A DNA stretch of 64,000 bases, from positions 142,187,441-142,251,440 of the forward strand of contig OY726561.1 of NCBI GenBank assembly GCA_963383645.1. The letters run 5' to 3'. The translations under genes were made by a program, and so were the position numbers. The DNA is from Muscardinus avellanarius (lineage: Eukaryota; Chordata; Mammalia; Rodentia; Gliridae). The notes beneath the pieces are model-generated. The model had not been told where the DNA came from and did no database searches. It saw only the letters and a program-made list of their open reading frames with translations. Shown piece by piece: positions 22,801 through 34,325 of this stretch; position 1 is the stretch's first letter; each line of letters begins with the position of its first letter.

Positions 22801-25495
22801 GGAGGTCCCAGGCGTGAAGGTCTTCCGCTCCTCGGCCACCCTGTACTTTGCCAATGCTGAGCTCTACAGTGACAGGCTGAAGCAGAAGGTAAGCGCGAGG
22901 CGCCCAGGGTGCCGGCGGCCCCCCGCCTCTCGCGAGCGCCAACCCCTTCCTCCGTCACCTGCAGTGTGGGGTGGACGTGGACCGCCTTGTCTCTCGGAAG
23001 AAGAAGCTGCTCAAGAAGCGGGAGCTGAAGCTGAAGCGCCAGCAGAAACAGGCAGGCCGGCGCCGCGGCCTTGGCCCCGCTGCTTCCCGCCTCCCCTGCC
23101 CCTCCCCGCCCTGCGCCCCCTCCTGCTCCCTCGCCTCGCTCCTGGTGGGCTCGCTCTCCCAGGTGGGCCGGTGGGCAGGGTGCAAGGTGGTCTTTATCCG
23201 CCCATCTCTTGCCAGTGACCATTTCTGTGGCTGTCCTCAGAATGGGTCAGAGCCCTGTGGCCTGCAGTGTGGCTGCCCCAGATCCCACCGCTTGGGCCCT
23301 GGCCCACGTGCCCAGAGCCAGCGGTCCACGAAGGCCCACCTGGCATGCCATCAGATGGCAGCCGGGATAGCTCTTTCCTGTCTCCCCTTTGTCCTGATCT
23401 AGGCCGCCTCTGCCAATGGCCCCTCGATTTCCATCAGCATCGACACCAATCTTGGAGACATCAAGAGCAGCGACAACGTGGAGGACTCCAAGGCCCAGGT
23501 GAGGCCGGAGGGGCGGGCGGCCTCGCCGCAGAGATGTGGGGCCCGCGTGTCTCGTGAAGAGGCCACTGATGCGCTCGGACACTGTGGGGAGACCTCGACT
23601 GATAGATTTCTGTTGAGGCTCTTCTATAATCTCAGGCCTCTATGAAAACCTTGAATTTATATAGCTACCGGGCCCCACAGTCCACGCTCATAGGTAGAGG
23701 GAAGGGCTGGAGTATATGGGAAAAGTATCAGGTCAAAGGTGATGCCAAGTCAGAGTGGTGGCACACACCTGTAGTCCTACTAAGGGGGAGGGTGAGATGG
23801 AGGACCTCAGATTTGAGGCCAGGCTCTGAAACTTGTCAAGACCCTGTTTCAAAAATAAATAAATAGAGCTGGGCGTGGTGGTGCACGCTTGTGATCCCAG
23901 CATTCAGGAGGCTGAGACAGGAGGATCACACAGGTTCAAAGCCAGCCTCAGATACTCAGTGAGGCCCTTTGCAACTCAGTGAGACCCTGTTTCAAAATAA
24001 AGTATAAAAAAATAGGACTGGGGGTGCAGTTCAAAGATAGAATGCCCCTGAGTTCCATCCCTAGTACCGCAAAAAATAAATAAAAATAAATAAATAAAAG
24101 AACTGGGATGTGGCTTGGAGGTAGAATGCCCCTGGGCTCAGTCCCCAGTACCAAACACACACAGAAAGGAGAGATGTTCTGTTAGAGGCTGGGACAGGGT
24201 GGGTACAAGGTGTCTGTGTGGGGCACAGGGGGATGTACCTGTCTGGCCCTGGGCCCCTCCCACTCTGCTGTAGCTGGCTGAGGATGGGACATGATCCCAC
24301 AGACCCTCTGTCTTGTGCCCCTCTGTAGCCTGGCCCCAGGAGGTAACGGCAGTATGTCGGGTCTGAGGAAGCTGTCTCTGTCCCCACATGCCTGCCCTCC
24401 TCTGCATGTACACGTGGGTCCCCCACGTCTGTGTCCTCGTGTGCTGCACGTCTGACGGCGTGTGCCTGCAAGCCGTGTGCTTCTGTCTTGACCCCTCACA
24501 GGCTGCCTTCAGCCTGTCTGGTTCCCCTGCAGGTGAGCCCAGGAGGCAAGCCGGAGGCAGCAGCAGCTAGTGGTCAAGAAGGCGCCAAGGCCCCAGACGC
24601 GCCCACGCTGAAGTCCCTGGGCCTGCCTCATCCAGACTTCCACAGCCTCGTCCTGGACCTGAGCGCCCTCTCCTTTGTGGACACTGTGTGCATCAAGAAC
24701 CTGAAGAACGTAGGTGCCTGCCGGAGGCCACGGCCCCCAAGCCTCCACACGGACCGCGCAGCTCGCCTTCTGGCGCCCCGAACCTCCCAAGCTCCCCTCC
24801 CTTCCCCAAGCCTGCCTGGGTGCCCTCTGAGTCCAGCCCCCTTTGCACCTGCAGATTTTCCGTGACTTCCGGGAGATCGAGGTGGAGGTGTACTTCGCCG
24901 CCTGCCACAGTGTGTTGGGGACGGGGGGACTGGCCCGGGAAGAGGGCGGGACTCTTGCCAAGGGGTCTGCCAGGCAGCATGAGGGAAAGTCTCTCTGAAG
25001 CTGGACGACAGCGCTCTCCAGGGAGGCAGCAGCCAAGCTTGGGGAACAACTGGGTGCCCACTGCAGCCGCAGGTGGGGTGGGTGCCTGGGGCCAGGGAGA
25101 CCCGCTTCTTGTCTCGCTAGGCCCCGTGGTCACCCAGCTTGAGGCCGGGAACTTCTTCGACGCCTCCATCACCAAGCAGCACCTCTTCGTCTCTGTCCAC
25201 GACGCCGTGACCTTTGCTCTCCAGCGCCCGAGGTCTGGCCCCCTCAGCCCTGTTCTGGTGAGCTCACTCCGGCCCATTGCGCTGGTGTTTGTTAATCTGT
25301 TGCTTGTCCCCACCCTGACCCCAACTCCTGGAGGTGCAGCTGCTGACCGGGGTCCTGCCCGCTGTGGCCCCACCTCCCTCCCCTCCTGCCTTTGGACGAG
25401 GGGTGGGCTGCTGTTCTGTGGGAAGGGATCAGTATGTGTCCTTTGGAAACACTGCAGCCTCCCCTCCTCTGCCCACTCAGGCCACCAAGCTCTGA
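16849..25495 (+). CDS. SLC26A6: SLC26A6 (PAT1/CFEX) anion exchanger, complete
   Basis: Apical epithelial exchanger; the family moves chloride, bicarbonate, oxalate and formate in kidney, gut and pancreas. Exons: 16849-16871, 18340-18498, 18577-18716, 18860-18970, 19458-19615, 19759-19923, 20001-20153, 20421-20503, 20587-20734, 20929-21042, 21133-21210, 21461-21556, 21632-21738, 21895-21964, 22796-22888, 22965-23051, 23403-23498, 24533-24709, 24855-24909, 25121-25257 and 25481-25495. Total 754 aa, against 758-759 in mouse and human. The first exon gives MARWDAAG and joins in phase to PRDTQALL, paralleling human [16 protein letters not shown]. Sequons NST and NET lie in the predicted second extracellular loop. 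The SLC26 signature ([10 protein letters not shown]...[10 protein letters not shown]) and the STAS domain are intact. It ends ATKL, a class I PDZ ligand. One intron, 23052-23402, begins with GC. Confidence 0.96.
18577..21738 (+). other. SLC26A6: SLC26A6 membrane transport domain exons
   Basis: Exons 3 to 13 encode the transmembrane core, roughly residues 60-510. Motifs include [40 protein letters not shown], the [20 protein letters not shown] segment, and the [15 protein letters not shown] and [20 protein letters not shown] stretches that contribute to the anion site in the family. Confidence 0.9.
21895..25257 (+). other. SLC26A6: SLC26A6 STAS domain exons
   Basis: Exons 14 to 20 encode the cytosolic STAS domain. 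The strand-helix core [19 protein letters not shown] is followed by a Lys-rich linker and a variable insert (exons 17-18). The core resumes at [20 protein letters not shown] and ends around [20 protein letters not shown]. The variable insert is the part least like human, as is usual for this protein. Confidence 0.9.
23745..24165 (+). repeat. Plus-strand SINEs in SLC26A6 intron 17
   Basis: A B1 half (23750-23866) is followed by a dimer (23868-24080) and an extra ID unit (24098-24165) with A-rich spacers. Confidence 0.87.
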
Positions 25496-25714
25496 TGGTG
25501 CTACTCCCCACCAGAGACTGCCCACCTCTGGAGATTGGGACCGGGCGCCCTGGAGAAGCCCCCCGCCGCCGGCCGCCTCCAGGTGCACCCAGGAGCCCGT
25601 TGGCGAACACACACATGCAACTCAGGGACGGAGGTCCTGGGACTCCAAATTCAGTGCTATAGGCGCAGGACAGGGTACAGCATCAGAAGGAGCTGAGGTG
25701 TTTTCAGCCTCAGG

Positions 25715-25720
25715 AATAAA
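25715..25720 (+). terminator. SLC26A6 poly(A) signal AATAAA
   Basis: AATAAA lies 220 nt after the TGA, followed by T- and GT-rich sequence (tttgtttttcc...gcttggcgtggcttg). This makes a short 3' UTR ending near 25740. Confidence 0.85.
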
Positions 25721-25740
25721 GATTTGTTTTTCCAACTCCG

Positions 25741-27347
25741 GGCTTGGCGTGGCTTGCTGGGGCTTGGCCTGGGGGTCATGTGGTCCGCAGCTTGGCTTCT
25801 GGCCCACCTGATGCTCCAGTGTAAAGGCTGGGTGGGGGGATTCAGGGAGGGGAGGGTCAGGCAGAGTATACAGAGCCAGGCTCAGGGTGGGGACACCAGG
25901 CTCAGGTTTCTCTCCAACACGCCAGGTGGCCCTTCCGGACTTTCCCTGGCTGGAAAATAGAATCAGAGCTGCTTCCCCGAATCATCAGTTCTCAAGGATA
26001 CCTGATAAGCCACGGGGCAGAGTGGGCAGCAAGGCAGCCCCTGGGGTTCAGAGAGAACCCTGAGCACCCAGCTGAGGAAGACTAGTTGTGTGTGTTTGTT
26101 TGTTTATTTATTTATTTATTTATTTTGGTTACTGGGGATTGAACCCAAGGGTGCTCTGCCTCTGAGCTACACCCTTAGGTTATTTTTTGATTTGAAACAA
26201 GTTCTTGCTAGGTTGCTGCCGAGGCTGTCCTTGTTGACCTTCCTCAGCCTCCCACGTACTGGGATTACGGGCATGCGCCACCATGCCCAGCTTGCTCGTA
26301 TATTTAAAAAGTAAGTGTGATCACTTGTCTGTTTGTATAATTAGATTGCTCAGCTTGGCAGAATACTCTCGGCCAAGAAGCGTGTGCTGATTTCTGCCAT
26401 AAAGCGCCAACCTCCGGGCACGGGCCCACCGGGCAGGGTGGGTTGGTGGGAGTGGGGTGGGCACCAGGATCTTTCTGGACCTCAGGTGCTCCTGATCAGC
26501 AGAGGAGTACTTGCCTCCTGGGCTGCTCTGTGAGTATTAAGTGAGCAAATATTGGGAAATGCTTCAATGGTGCCGGGCTCAAGTCACCTGCTCAGCACAC
26601 GTGAGCACCGCCATTCAGCAGCTCTGCTGACCCGACGCCAGGCTGGGCCCTGGGCACGGTCCCATGGTGGACAGAGGCTTCCCTGTCCTCCAGATCTCCG
26701 AGACACCCTTGGCCAGCCCTATTTTTATCCTGGCCCGTGTCGGTGCCTGGCACTCTGTTTACAAACCATCTGTCCTTCCCCAGAACCACAGCCCCAGGAG
26801 TCGGGGCATCTTGGCTGCCGCGTCATTCTGGCACCAGGAACACTGGTTGCTCAGTAAATATTGCTGCACAGGTTTTGAGTGCTGGAGTTAGAGGCAGACC
26901 GCAAGTAAGAAATGGCCGTTATGAGCTCTTTCAAGGGAACAATGCAGGGTCACGGCAGGGGACTGCTGCCCCAGACAGTTGACTGGACAAGGGAGGGAGG
27001 CTCGGGGAGTGGGTGCCATGAACCCTGGAGGGGAGCTGCTCCTGGCCTGGGTCCGTCCGTGGGGAGGCCTGCCCCGGGCTGGCACCTACTCTGAGCCCGC
27101 AGCTTCAGGCGTCCCTCACGGTGAAGGCTCTGCGGTCCTGAGCCTGCTGGCTCTGCGAGGCCTTCGGGGCCAACCTAAGGGTGTTTAGATTCTGCAGGGA
27201 TGGGACTGGGGTCCAAGGTGTTCCTCAGCCTGCCGTCTCCCCAGCCCAGCGGCCTGCTGGAACCTGCTGGCTCGTAGAGCCGCTTGCTCTGGGGGAGGGG
27301 TGCTGGTTGCCGGGCGCCCGGGTTCCGCCTTGGCAGTGGTCGCAGCC
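25741..27347. other. SLC26A6-TMEM89 intergenic spacer
   Basis: The spacer is mostly unique sequence with one minus-strand SINE (26096-26305). I see no exon with family similarity. Any TMEM89 promoter must lie in its last few hundred bases, which are moderately GC-rich and have no TATA box. Confidence 0.7.
26096..26305 (-). repeat. B1-ID SINE, minus strand
   Basis: It starts with a TTTA-rich run (the reversed A tail), then the reversed ID part (ggggattgaacccaagggtg) and the reversed B1 part ending cgccaccatgcccagct. It is diverged and has internal deletions. Confidence 0.85.
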
Positions 27348-28126
27348 ATGCCCCACGCCCTGTGCTTCCTGCCCTCGCTCCTCCTGCTCACAGTGCCTGC
27401 CCTCACCCACGCCTGGTCGCGGCCCCTCTGGTACCAGGTGGGCTTGGACCTGCAGCCTTGGGGGTGCCAGCCAGACAGCCTGGAGGCTTGCAGGAGCAGC
27501 CTGGGCTGCCCTGGCTATTGGATGGACCTAGGAAGGAGCCGTATCTACCCCTTGGCCGGGGTCACGATCACCACCACCATGATGCTGGTGATCAGCCATG
27601 CCCTGCGGCAGCGATGGCGTTCACGGGGTGCCAAGGGCCAGGTGAGCACTGCAGCCCACCCCAGGCTCCTGCTTCACCCAGCCCTCCTGCTCCAGCCTGC
27701 CTGTGGCCCGTGGGCCTAACGTCCCTGTATCCATGCTGACTGGCCTGACACTGTGGCCAGCACACTGCTGCACCTGCCCCCCTAAGTGCCCCATTCCTCC
27801 TGCAGCCCCCGTGGGCCCCATGGGCACCCCCGCCACGGCAGACCCTCAGAATACTTCCTCTCTGGGCCCTGCACACAGCCCTGCCCCACCCACCCTCCAT
27901 ACCCACCACCCATGCTGTCTGTCACTGGCCCTCTTCTCAGCACCCTCAGGTGGCGCCTGGGCCCTGTGGCCCCTGGAAGCGGCGGGCCACCATCTCTGAC
28001 CGCGCTCTGCTGCACGGGGTCCTGCACATGCTGGACGCCCTCCTGGTCCACATTGAGTGCCACCTGCAGCATCTGGCCACCCAGCAGCGAGTCCAAATAA
28101 AGGGAACTCCCGCCCCGTTGGGGTGA
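27348..28126 (+). CDS. TMEM89: TMEM89, small predicted membrane protein, complete
   Basis: Two exons, 27348-27641 and 27941-28126, encode 159 aa, the same length as human. The ATG at 27348 is the first that gives a clean signal-peptide-like start: MPHALCF, a Leu-rich core, then ALTHAWSRPLWYQVGLDLQ, which is strongly conserved. A single membrane segment follows (IYPLAGVTITTTMMLVI), then a basic cytoplasmic stretch. Exon 2 encodes the C-terminal helix region (GVLHMLDALLVHIE) and ends GTPAPLG. Function is not established; in human it is expressed mainly in testis. An AATAAA lies inside the last part of the reading frame (see findings). Confidence 0.93.
28095..28100 (+). terminator. AATAAA inside the TMEM89 reading frame
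   Basis: The hexamer spans the Gln-Ile-Lys codons, 24 nt before the TGA at 28124-28126. No other AATAAA follows closely. If used at the normal 10-30 nt distance, the 3' UTR would be almost absent. Confidence 0.5.
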
Positions 28127-28588
28127 ACCGATGCATGCTTCTCTGCCTGATGCCCAGCCAGGTGGGGATCGCCTGAGGCCCCAGGCCCACACTCGGTTCC
28201 TCTGGACTTCTGGGGCCAGCTGGCTGGAGGCCCCAGTGCCCAGGCTGGGTGGGCAGGTAGGCCCCGGCAAGCTCACAGGTGTCATTTTCCCTACCCACTG
28301 GCCCTCCCCAAGCATCCCACCCACAGACAGCCCTCCCTGTGGCTGGAGAAGACGGCCAGAGGGGGTGAAGCAGAGGGTGCTCCAAGCAGAGGCCGAAGTC
28401 TGACCAGAGCCAGGAGCTGTGTTTGCTACTCTGGCATGTTGGCAAAGTGGGTAGCGACCAGTAGCGTAGGGCTTCAGGTGCCAAGGGAGAGTCCTGCACA
28501 GGAAAGGCCTGGTCTACCGGGAGAAAGGCGGGGCGGCCATGAGGCCCAGGCGCATCTGACAGGCCCCAGTCACTATGAGGCAGCACCC

Positions 28589-28905
28589 ATTCTTTTTTTT
28601 TTTTTTTATGTATGGATTTGTGTGTGTGTTACTGAGAATTGAACCCAGGGGCATTCTGCCTCTGAGCTGCACCCCCAGCCCTATTTGTTAGTTTGAAACA
28701 GTTTCACTGCATCTCTGAGGGCTGTGTTAAGTTGCTGAGGCTGGCCACAAATCTGTGATCCTCCTGCCTCAGCCTCCCAAGCACTGGTTATATTTTGCAA
28801 CTGATTCTCACTAAATTGCCAAGGGTCTCGCTTAACTGCTGAGGCTGGCCTCAAACCTGCAATCCTCCTGTCTCCGCCTCCCACTACAGGCATGCACCAC
28901 CATGC
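28589..28905 (-). repeat. Minus-strand B1-ID SINE, with extra B1 half
   Basis: A T run, the reversed ID part and two reversed B1-like segments, ending gcatgcaccaccatgccctg. Confidence 0.85.
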
Positions 28906-29127
28906 CCTGTGGGGAGCTAGCTTTATGACTTTAGCACTGCCACTAGAACGGCAGGCTCTGGTTTCCTTCTTCCCTGGTCTTCCAGGGCCCTCTCAGGGCT
29001 TACTGTTCTGAAACTCCTTAGAGGTAGCAGCCACTCCCCAGGTCCCTGGCTCCTGCCCAGGCCCCCACCTTCACTCACCTCCCAGCTCAGACCAACACCC
29101 CAACCAGGAGTCAGGTAGGCAGCCGGC

Positions 29128-29745
29128 TGCCTTTGTTTTGTTTATTTGGTTTTGTTTTCTTGGGATGGGAGGGATGGAACCCAGGAGCATTCTACCTATG
29201 AACTACACACCCAGCCTTTTTATTTTTATTTATTTACCTATTTCTTTTTGAGGTCCTGGGGATGGAAACTAGGGGCATTCTATCTCCAAGCTACACCCCC
29301 ATCCCTAATTTTTATTCTTTTTGGTGGTACTGGAGATGGAACCCTTCTACCTCCAGGCTATAGTCCCAGACCTATTTTTTATTTTATTTGGAAACAGGGT
29401 CTCTTAAGCCAGCAAGGCTGGCTTCGAACCTGCACGATCCTCCTGTCTCCCTCCCAAGCGCGGGGGTTACAAATGTGCGCCACCACACCCGGCTATTCTT
29501 TATTTTGAAACAGGGTCTCACTGAGTTGCAAAGGGCCTCCCTGAGTAGCTGAGGCTATCTGCGAACCACCATCCTCCTGTCTCAGCCTCCCAAATGCTGG
29601 GATTATAAACCCCGTGAACTCTACCTAAAATTTTTCTTCTATTCTACCTTATCAGTCTCACTAGATTGCTGAGGTTTGCCTTGAGCCTGCAATCCCGACT
29701 CAGCCTCCTAGGTACAGAGATTACAGGTGTGCATGCCACACCCAG
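29128..29745 (-). repeat. Minus-strand SINE cluster
   Basis: ID parts at 29160-29215 and 29250-29305, a short-form dimer at 29318-29495 with the ttaagccagcaaggctggct signature, then further reversed B1 halves to 29745. Confidence 0.85.
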
Positions 29746-30344
29746 TGCAGGCTTGTGTAGTGGTTGTTGATAGGAAAGTTATTTTTACCTCCTAACCTGT
29801 TACTGATGGTGTCACAGAAGTGTTCTGGATTGCTGTCAGATTTGGAAACACGCCTTCACAGGGGAGTAGGAAGATTTGGAAGGCTGTTCTGTGAGGGGCT
29901 CCTCGGCCGGGCTGGCTCTTGCTGCTCTCAGGGGCAGGAGCTCCTAGACGCTGCATTCCCGTGTATTGTTCCTGTTCAGCTGACCTTATGCAGGAGTGGC
30001 GCACACCTCATAAACATGTGCCTGGGAACCCAAGGCAGTGTGTCCTGTGGTGGGCCTGGAGAGTGTGGCCCAGGCTCCCCCAAGGAAGGCCAGCTGCTGG
30101 GGACCCAGGCCGAGCCTAGAGAGCACCTCGCTGCCCCAGTCCCTCCCAGGGCACTCCCTGGTAAATATCTTGCATTCTAGTCTTCCCGGCTCCCCAGAGT
30201 ACCCAACCTAGGACTGTCCCCAACCCGCCATGCCCTTGACTGCACCCCAAAGCACGCAGCCTAAGTGAACGCAGCTGGCCCAGTCCTGAAAGTGAAGGAA
30301 CAAAAGCCAATGAGGTCCACTTCTGCATTCCACAAGCTTTTGTT

Positions 30345-31140
30345 TTTATGTTTGGTTTCTTTTGGTACTGGGGATCACACCCAGGGGCATTCTATCTCCA
30401 AACTACACCCAGCCCTTTACACCTTTTTTTGGTATTGGTGCTGGGAATTGAACCCAGAGGCAATTCTGAGCTACATTCTCATATTCTCATTCTTTTTTTT
30501 TTTTTTTTTCAATACTGAGGATTGAACCCAGAGGCATTCTACCTCCAAACTACATCCCCAGCCACCCATTTTTTTTTTTTCTTTGCAGTACCAGGAATGG
30601 AACCCAGGGGCATTCTACCACCAAACTATACCCCAACCCTATTTTTTTTTTTTTTTTTTTTTTTTTTTTGCGGGTCTGATGATGGAACCCAGGGACATTT
30701 GACCTCCGAGCTACACCCTCTGCCCAATGTTTTATTCTTTATTTTGAAACAGGGTCTCACTAAGTTGTGGAGGGCCTCACTAAAGTAGCTGAGGCTGTCT
30801 GTAAACCACAATCCTCCGGTCTCAGCCTCCCAAATGCTGGGATTACAAGCGTGCATTACCACGCCCACTCCCTTTTTTTTTTTTTTTTTGGTGGTACTGG
30901 GGGGTGGAACCCAGAGGCTTTCTACCTCCGGGCTATACTCCCAGACCCATTTTATATTTTATTTGGAAACAGGGTCTCACTTAAGTTGCTGAGAACCTCA
31001 CTTAAGTAGCTGAGGCTGGCTTCGAACCTTTATTTTGAAATAGAGTCTTACTAAGTAGCTGAGGTTGGCCATGAATCTGCGATCCTCCTGTCTCAGCCTA
31101 CAAGTACTGCAATGACAAGTATGCACCACCACGCCCGGCC
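30345..31140 (-). repeat. Minus-strand SINE cluster with stacked ID ends
   Basis: Several reversed ID starts occur in a row (30363, 30436, 30516, 30588, 30668, 30893), each with its own T run. Full reversed dimers end at about 30870 and 31138. Confidence 0.87.
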
Positions 31141-31336
31141 CCCACAGGCACCGTAACACACAGGTTCTGGGGATTAGGATGTGCACATCTTCGAGGGGCC
31201 ATTACTGTGCCTACCACACTCCGTTCATCCCAGGCTCTCCCCGCCGCTCTCCTGAGCATCTTCTCTTGGAATCCTGAGCACTCTGGCTCCTGGAACAGGT
31301 GGGGCTGGAGGCAGAACACCCCTGGCTGCAATCCTC

Positions 31337-31340
<4 letters not shown>

Positions 31341-31387
<47 letters not shown>
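31341..31387. repeat. (CA)n microsatellite
   Basis: About 23 uninterrupted CA units. Confidence 0.97.
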
Positions 31388-31389
<2 letters not shown>

Positions 31390-31564
31390 CAGAGCAGGAA
31401 CACACCATGTCCCTGAATGACTGCTCTCTGTTCTGAAAAACTTAGCCAAGTTAAAGAAAAAGTGAGAGCAAGCCTGGCCAGATAGTCCAGTTACATATTA
31501 TCTTTAAGGACACCACTTTGTCTCACACACTGGGAACTAGGGCGAGTTAGTATTCTCTGTAGAA

Positions 31565-33300
31565 AGAAGCTATTTTTTTTCTTTTTTCCTTTTGGTACTG
31601 GGAATGCACCTAGGGGCATTCTACCTCTGATCTACCCCCTAGGTTGATGAGAACTCTGCTGAATTGCAGAGGTTGGTATGGAACCTATGACCCTCCTGTC
31701 TTAGTCTGGGATTACAGGCCTGTACCACCATGCCCAGTTTTGCTGTAACAAATCCCCAAAGTGTAGATTTGGGGTTGGAACTGGGCAGTGGGCAGAGGCT
31801 AGAAAAGTACTGAGAAGTACATGAGAAAAAGCCATGCCTGCCGGGCAGAGCGCACGCCTGCAATCCCAGAAGTACATGAGAAGAAGCCACGCCTGCCGGG
31901 CGGAGCGCACGCCTGCAGTCCCAGAACTTGGAAGTCTGCATAGGAGAGGTTCCCAGCCAGAGTCAGCAATTTAGTAAGACTCTTAGAAACCTAGCAAGGC
32001 CCTGTTTCAAAATACAAAATAAAACAGGTTTGAAGGTGTAGCTTGGATCAAATTCCCCTGGGCTCAATCCCCAGTACTACAAAAAGAAAGGGGAAAAAAG
32101 AAAGAAAGAAAAAGAAAGAAAAAGAGAAAGAGAAAGGGCCAAGCTTGTCTTTAACTGTTTTTTAAGATTGCCTTCAAGCTGGGTGTGGTGGCTCAAGCTT
32201 GTAATCCCAGTGCTTGGGAGGCTGAGATAAGAGGATCTCACAGGTTCAAAGCCAGCCTCAGCTACTGAGTGAGGTTATCAGCAACTTAGTGAGACCCTGT
32301 TTCCAGATAAAGAATAAAATAGGTCTGGGAGTATAGCCTGGAGGTAGAAAGCCTCTGAGTTCCACACCCAGTACCATCAAAAAATAAATAAATAAAAATT
32401 AAAAATAAAAATAAAAAATAATAGGGCTGGAGGTGTAGCTTGGAGGTCGAATTCCCTGGGTTCCACCCCCAGTACTGAAATTAAAAAAAAAAAAAAAGGC
32501 CAGGGTTGTGGCTTAGAGGTTGAAGGCCCCTGGGGTCAATCCCCAGTACCCACAGCCAGTGTGGCAGCACATGTTTGTAATCTCCGTACTTGAGAGGCAG
32601 AGACAGGAAGATCCCAGGTTCAAGGACAGTCTCAGCAAGTAATGAGACGTTCATCAATTTAGACTCTGTTTCAAAATTAAAATAGGAGCCGGTGTAGTGG
32701 CGCACGCTTGTAATCCCAGCATTCGGGAGGCTGAGACCAGAGGATCGCAGTTCGTGGACAGCCTGAGCTACTTAGTGAGGCTCTCTGCAGCTCAGTGAGA
32801 CCTGGTTTCAAAATAAATAATAATAAAAAAAAATATGGCAAGGGTTTTATCTCAGAGGTCAAATGCCCCTGGGTTCCATCCCCAAACCCATACACACACA
32901 CAAAAGGGCTGGGGGTGAAGTTCAGAGGTAGAATGTCTCTGGGCTCAATCCCCAGTGCCACAAAAATAAATAAATAAATAAATAAATGTCAGTACCACAA
33001 AAAAACTAGTCCTGAGAATATTAATAAAAAGATTGTGTAGCTGGAGGCGGAGACAGGAGGATCTCACAGGTTCAAAGCCAGCCGGGCTGTCCTTTTTTTT
33101 TTTTTTTTTTGTGGTGGTACTAGGGGTGGAACCCAGGGGCTTTCTACCTCTGGGCTACACTCCCAGACCTATTTTATATTTTCTTTGGAAACAGGGTCTC
33201 ACTAAGTTGGTGAGAGCCTCACTAAGTAGCTGAGGCTGTCCGCAAACCCATAATCCTCCCGTCTCAGCCTCCCAACGCTGCGGTTACAAGTGTGCACCAC
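31565..33300. repeat. Mixed-strand SINE cluster
   Basis: Minus fragment 31585-31740; plus copies at about 31840-32080, 32173-32380, 32420-32480 (ID), 32500-32690 and 32692-32970; minus copy at 33095-33300. A GA-rich tail lies at 32083-32135. One plus copy has a 55-bp internal tandem duplication (31815-31924). Confidence 0.85.
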
Positions 33301-33675
33301 CATGCCCTGCTTTCCTTTCTTTCTTTTTTCTTTGTTTTCTTTTCTTGCTTTCTTTCTTCCTTTTTCTTTCCTTCTTTTTTTTCTATCTTCCTTTGTATTA
33401 CTGAACCCAGGGGCATTCTTCCAGCTCTATTTTATTTTATTTTATATTTTATTTTATTTTATTTTATTTTTATCTTTGTGGTACTGGGAATGGCACCCAG
33501 GGGGCCTTCTACTTCTGGGCTATACCCCAAGACCTATTTTATGTTTTTGTTTGGAATCAGGGTCTTGCTAAGTTGCTGACAGCCTCATTGAGTTGCAGAG
33601 GCTGTCCTCAAACCTGAGATATTCCTATCTCATCCTCCCAAGTACTGAAATTGCAAGTGTTCACCACCATGCCTG

Positions 33676-33733
<58 letters not shown>

Positions 33734-33870
33734 GGAAATTGAACCCAGGGCCTTCTACCTCTTAGCTACACTCCCAGCCCTGTGTTGCTGAGGCTGGTCA
33801 AACCTGTGATCCTCCTGTGTCAGTATTAGAGTCATGCGGCACTGCACCTAGCTAGGAGATAGAAATTTTA
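33300..33870. repeat. Pyrimidine-rich tract, ID ends and (GT)n
   Basis: A CTTT-rich low-complexity tract (33310-33395), a TTTTA run (33427-33470), a reversed dimer (33480-33675), (GT)n at 33677-33729, then another reversed ID/B1 piece. Confidence 0.8.
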
Positions 33871-33879
33871 TTTTATTTT

Positions 33880-34310
33880 ATTTTATTGGTGGTACTGGGG
33901 TTCCTGGAAGCCCTTCTACCTCGGGGCTACACTCCCAGACCTATTTTATACTTTTTATTTGGAAACAGGGTCTCTTAAGCCAGCGCGGCTGACTTCGAAC
34001 CTGTGTGATCCTCCTGTCTCCGCCTCCCAAGCACGGGGATTACAAGCATGCGCCACCACGCCTGCAGAAGTTTTAAAAAGAACCAAGCAGCGGGCGTGGT
34101 GGCGCAGGCTGTTAACTCCAGCATTTGGGAGGCTGAGACAGGAGGATCGCGGTTTGCAGACAGCCTCAACTGCTACTTAGTGAGGCCCTTTGCAACTCAG
34201 TGAGACCCTGTTTCAAAATAAAGATTAAAAAAAATAGAGCTTGGGGTGTAGCTCGGAGGTAGAATGCCCCTGAGTTCCATCCCCACTACTGGAAAAAAAA
34301 GAAAGAAAAG
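33880..34310. repeat. Facing SINEs: minus short-form then plus full-form
   Basis: A minus-strand short-form copy (33890-34068, with cttaagccagcgcggctgac) abuts a plus-strand copy (34085-34290) ending tgagttccatccccactact. Confidence 0.88.
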
Positions 34311-34325
34311 AAAAGAAAAAAGAAA

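Noticed and set aside
27300..27347. TMEM89 start upstream at 27300
   Set aside because: That codon is GTG, and the added residues do not match TMEM89. The ATG at 27348 begins a proper signal peptide and gives exactly the human length.
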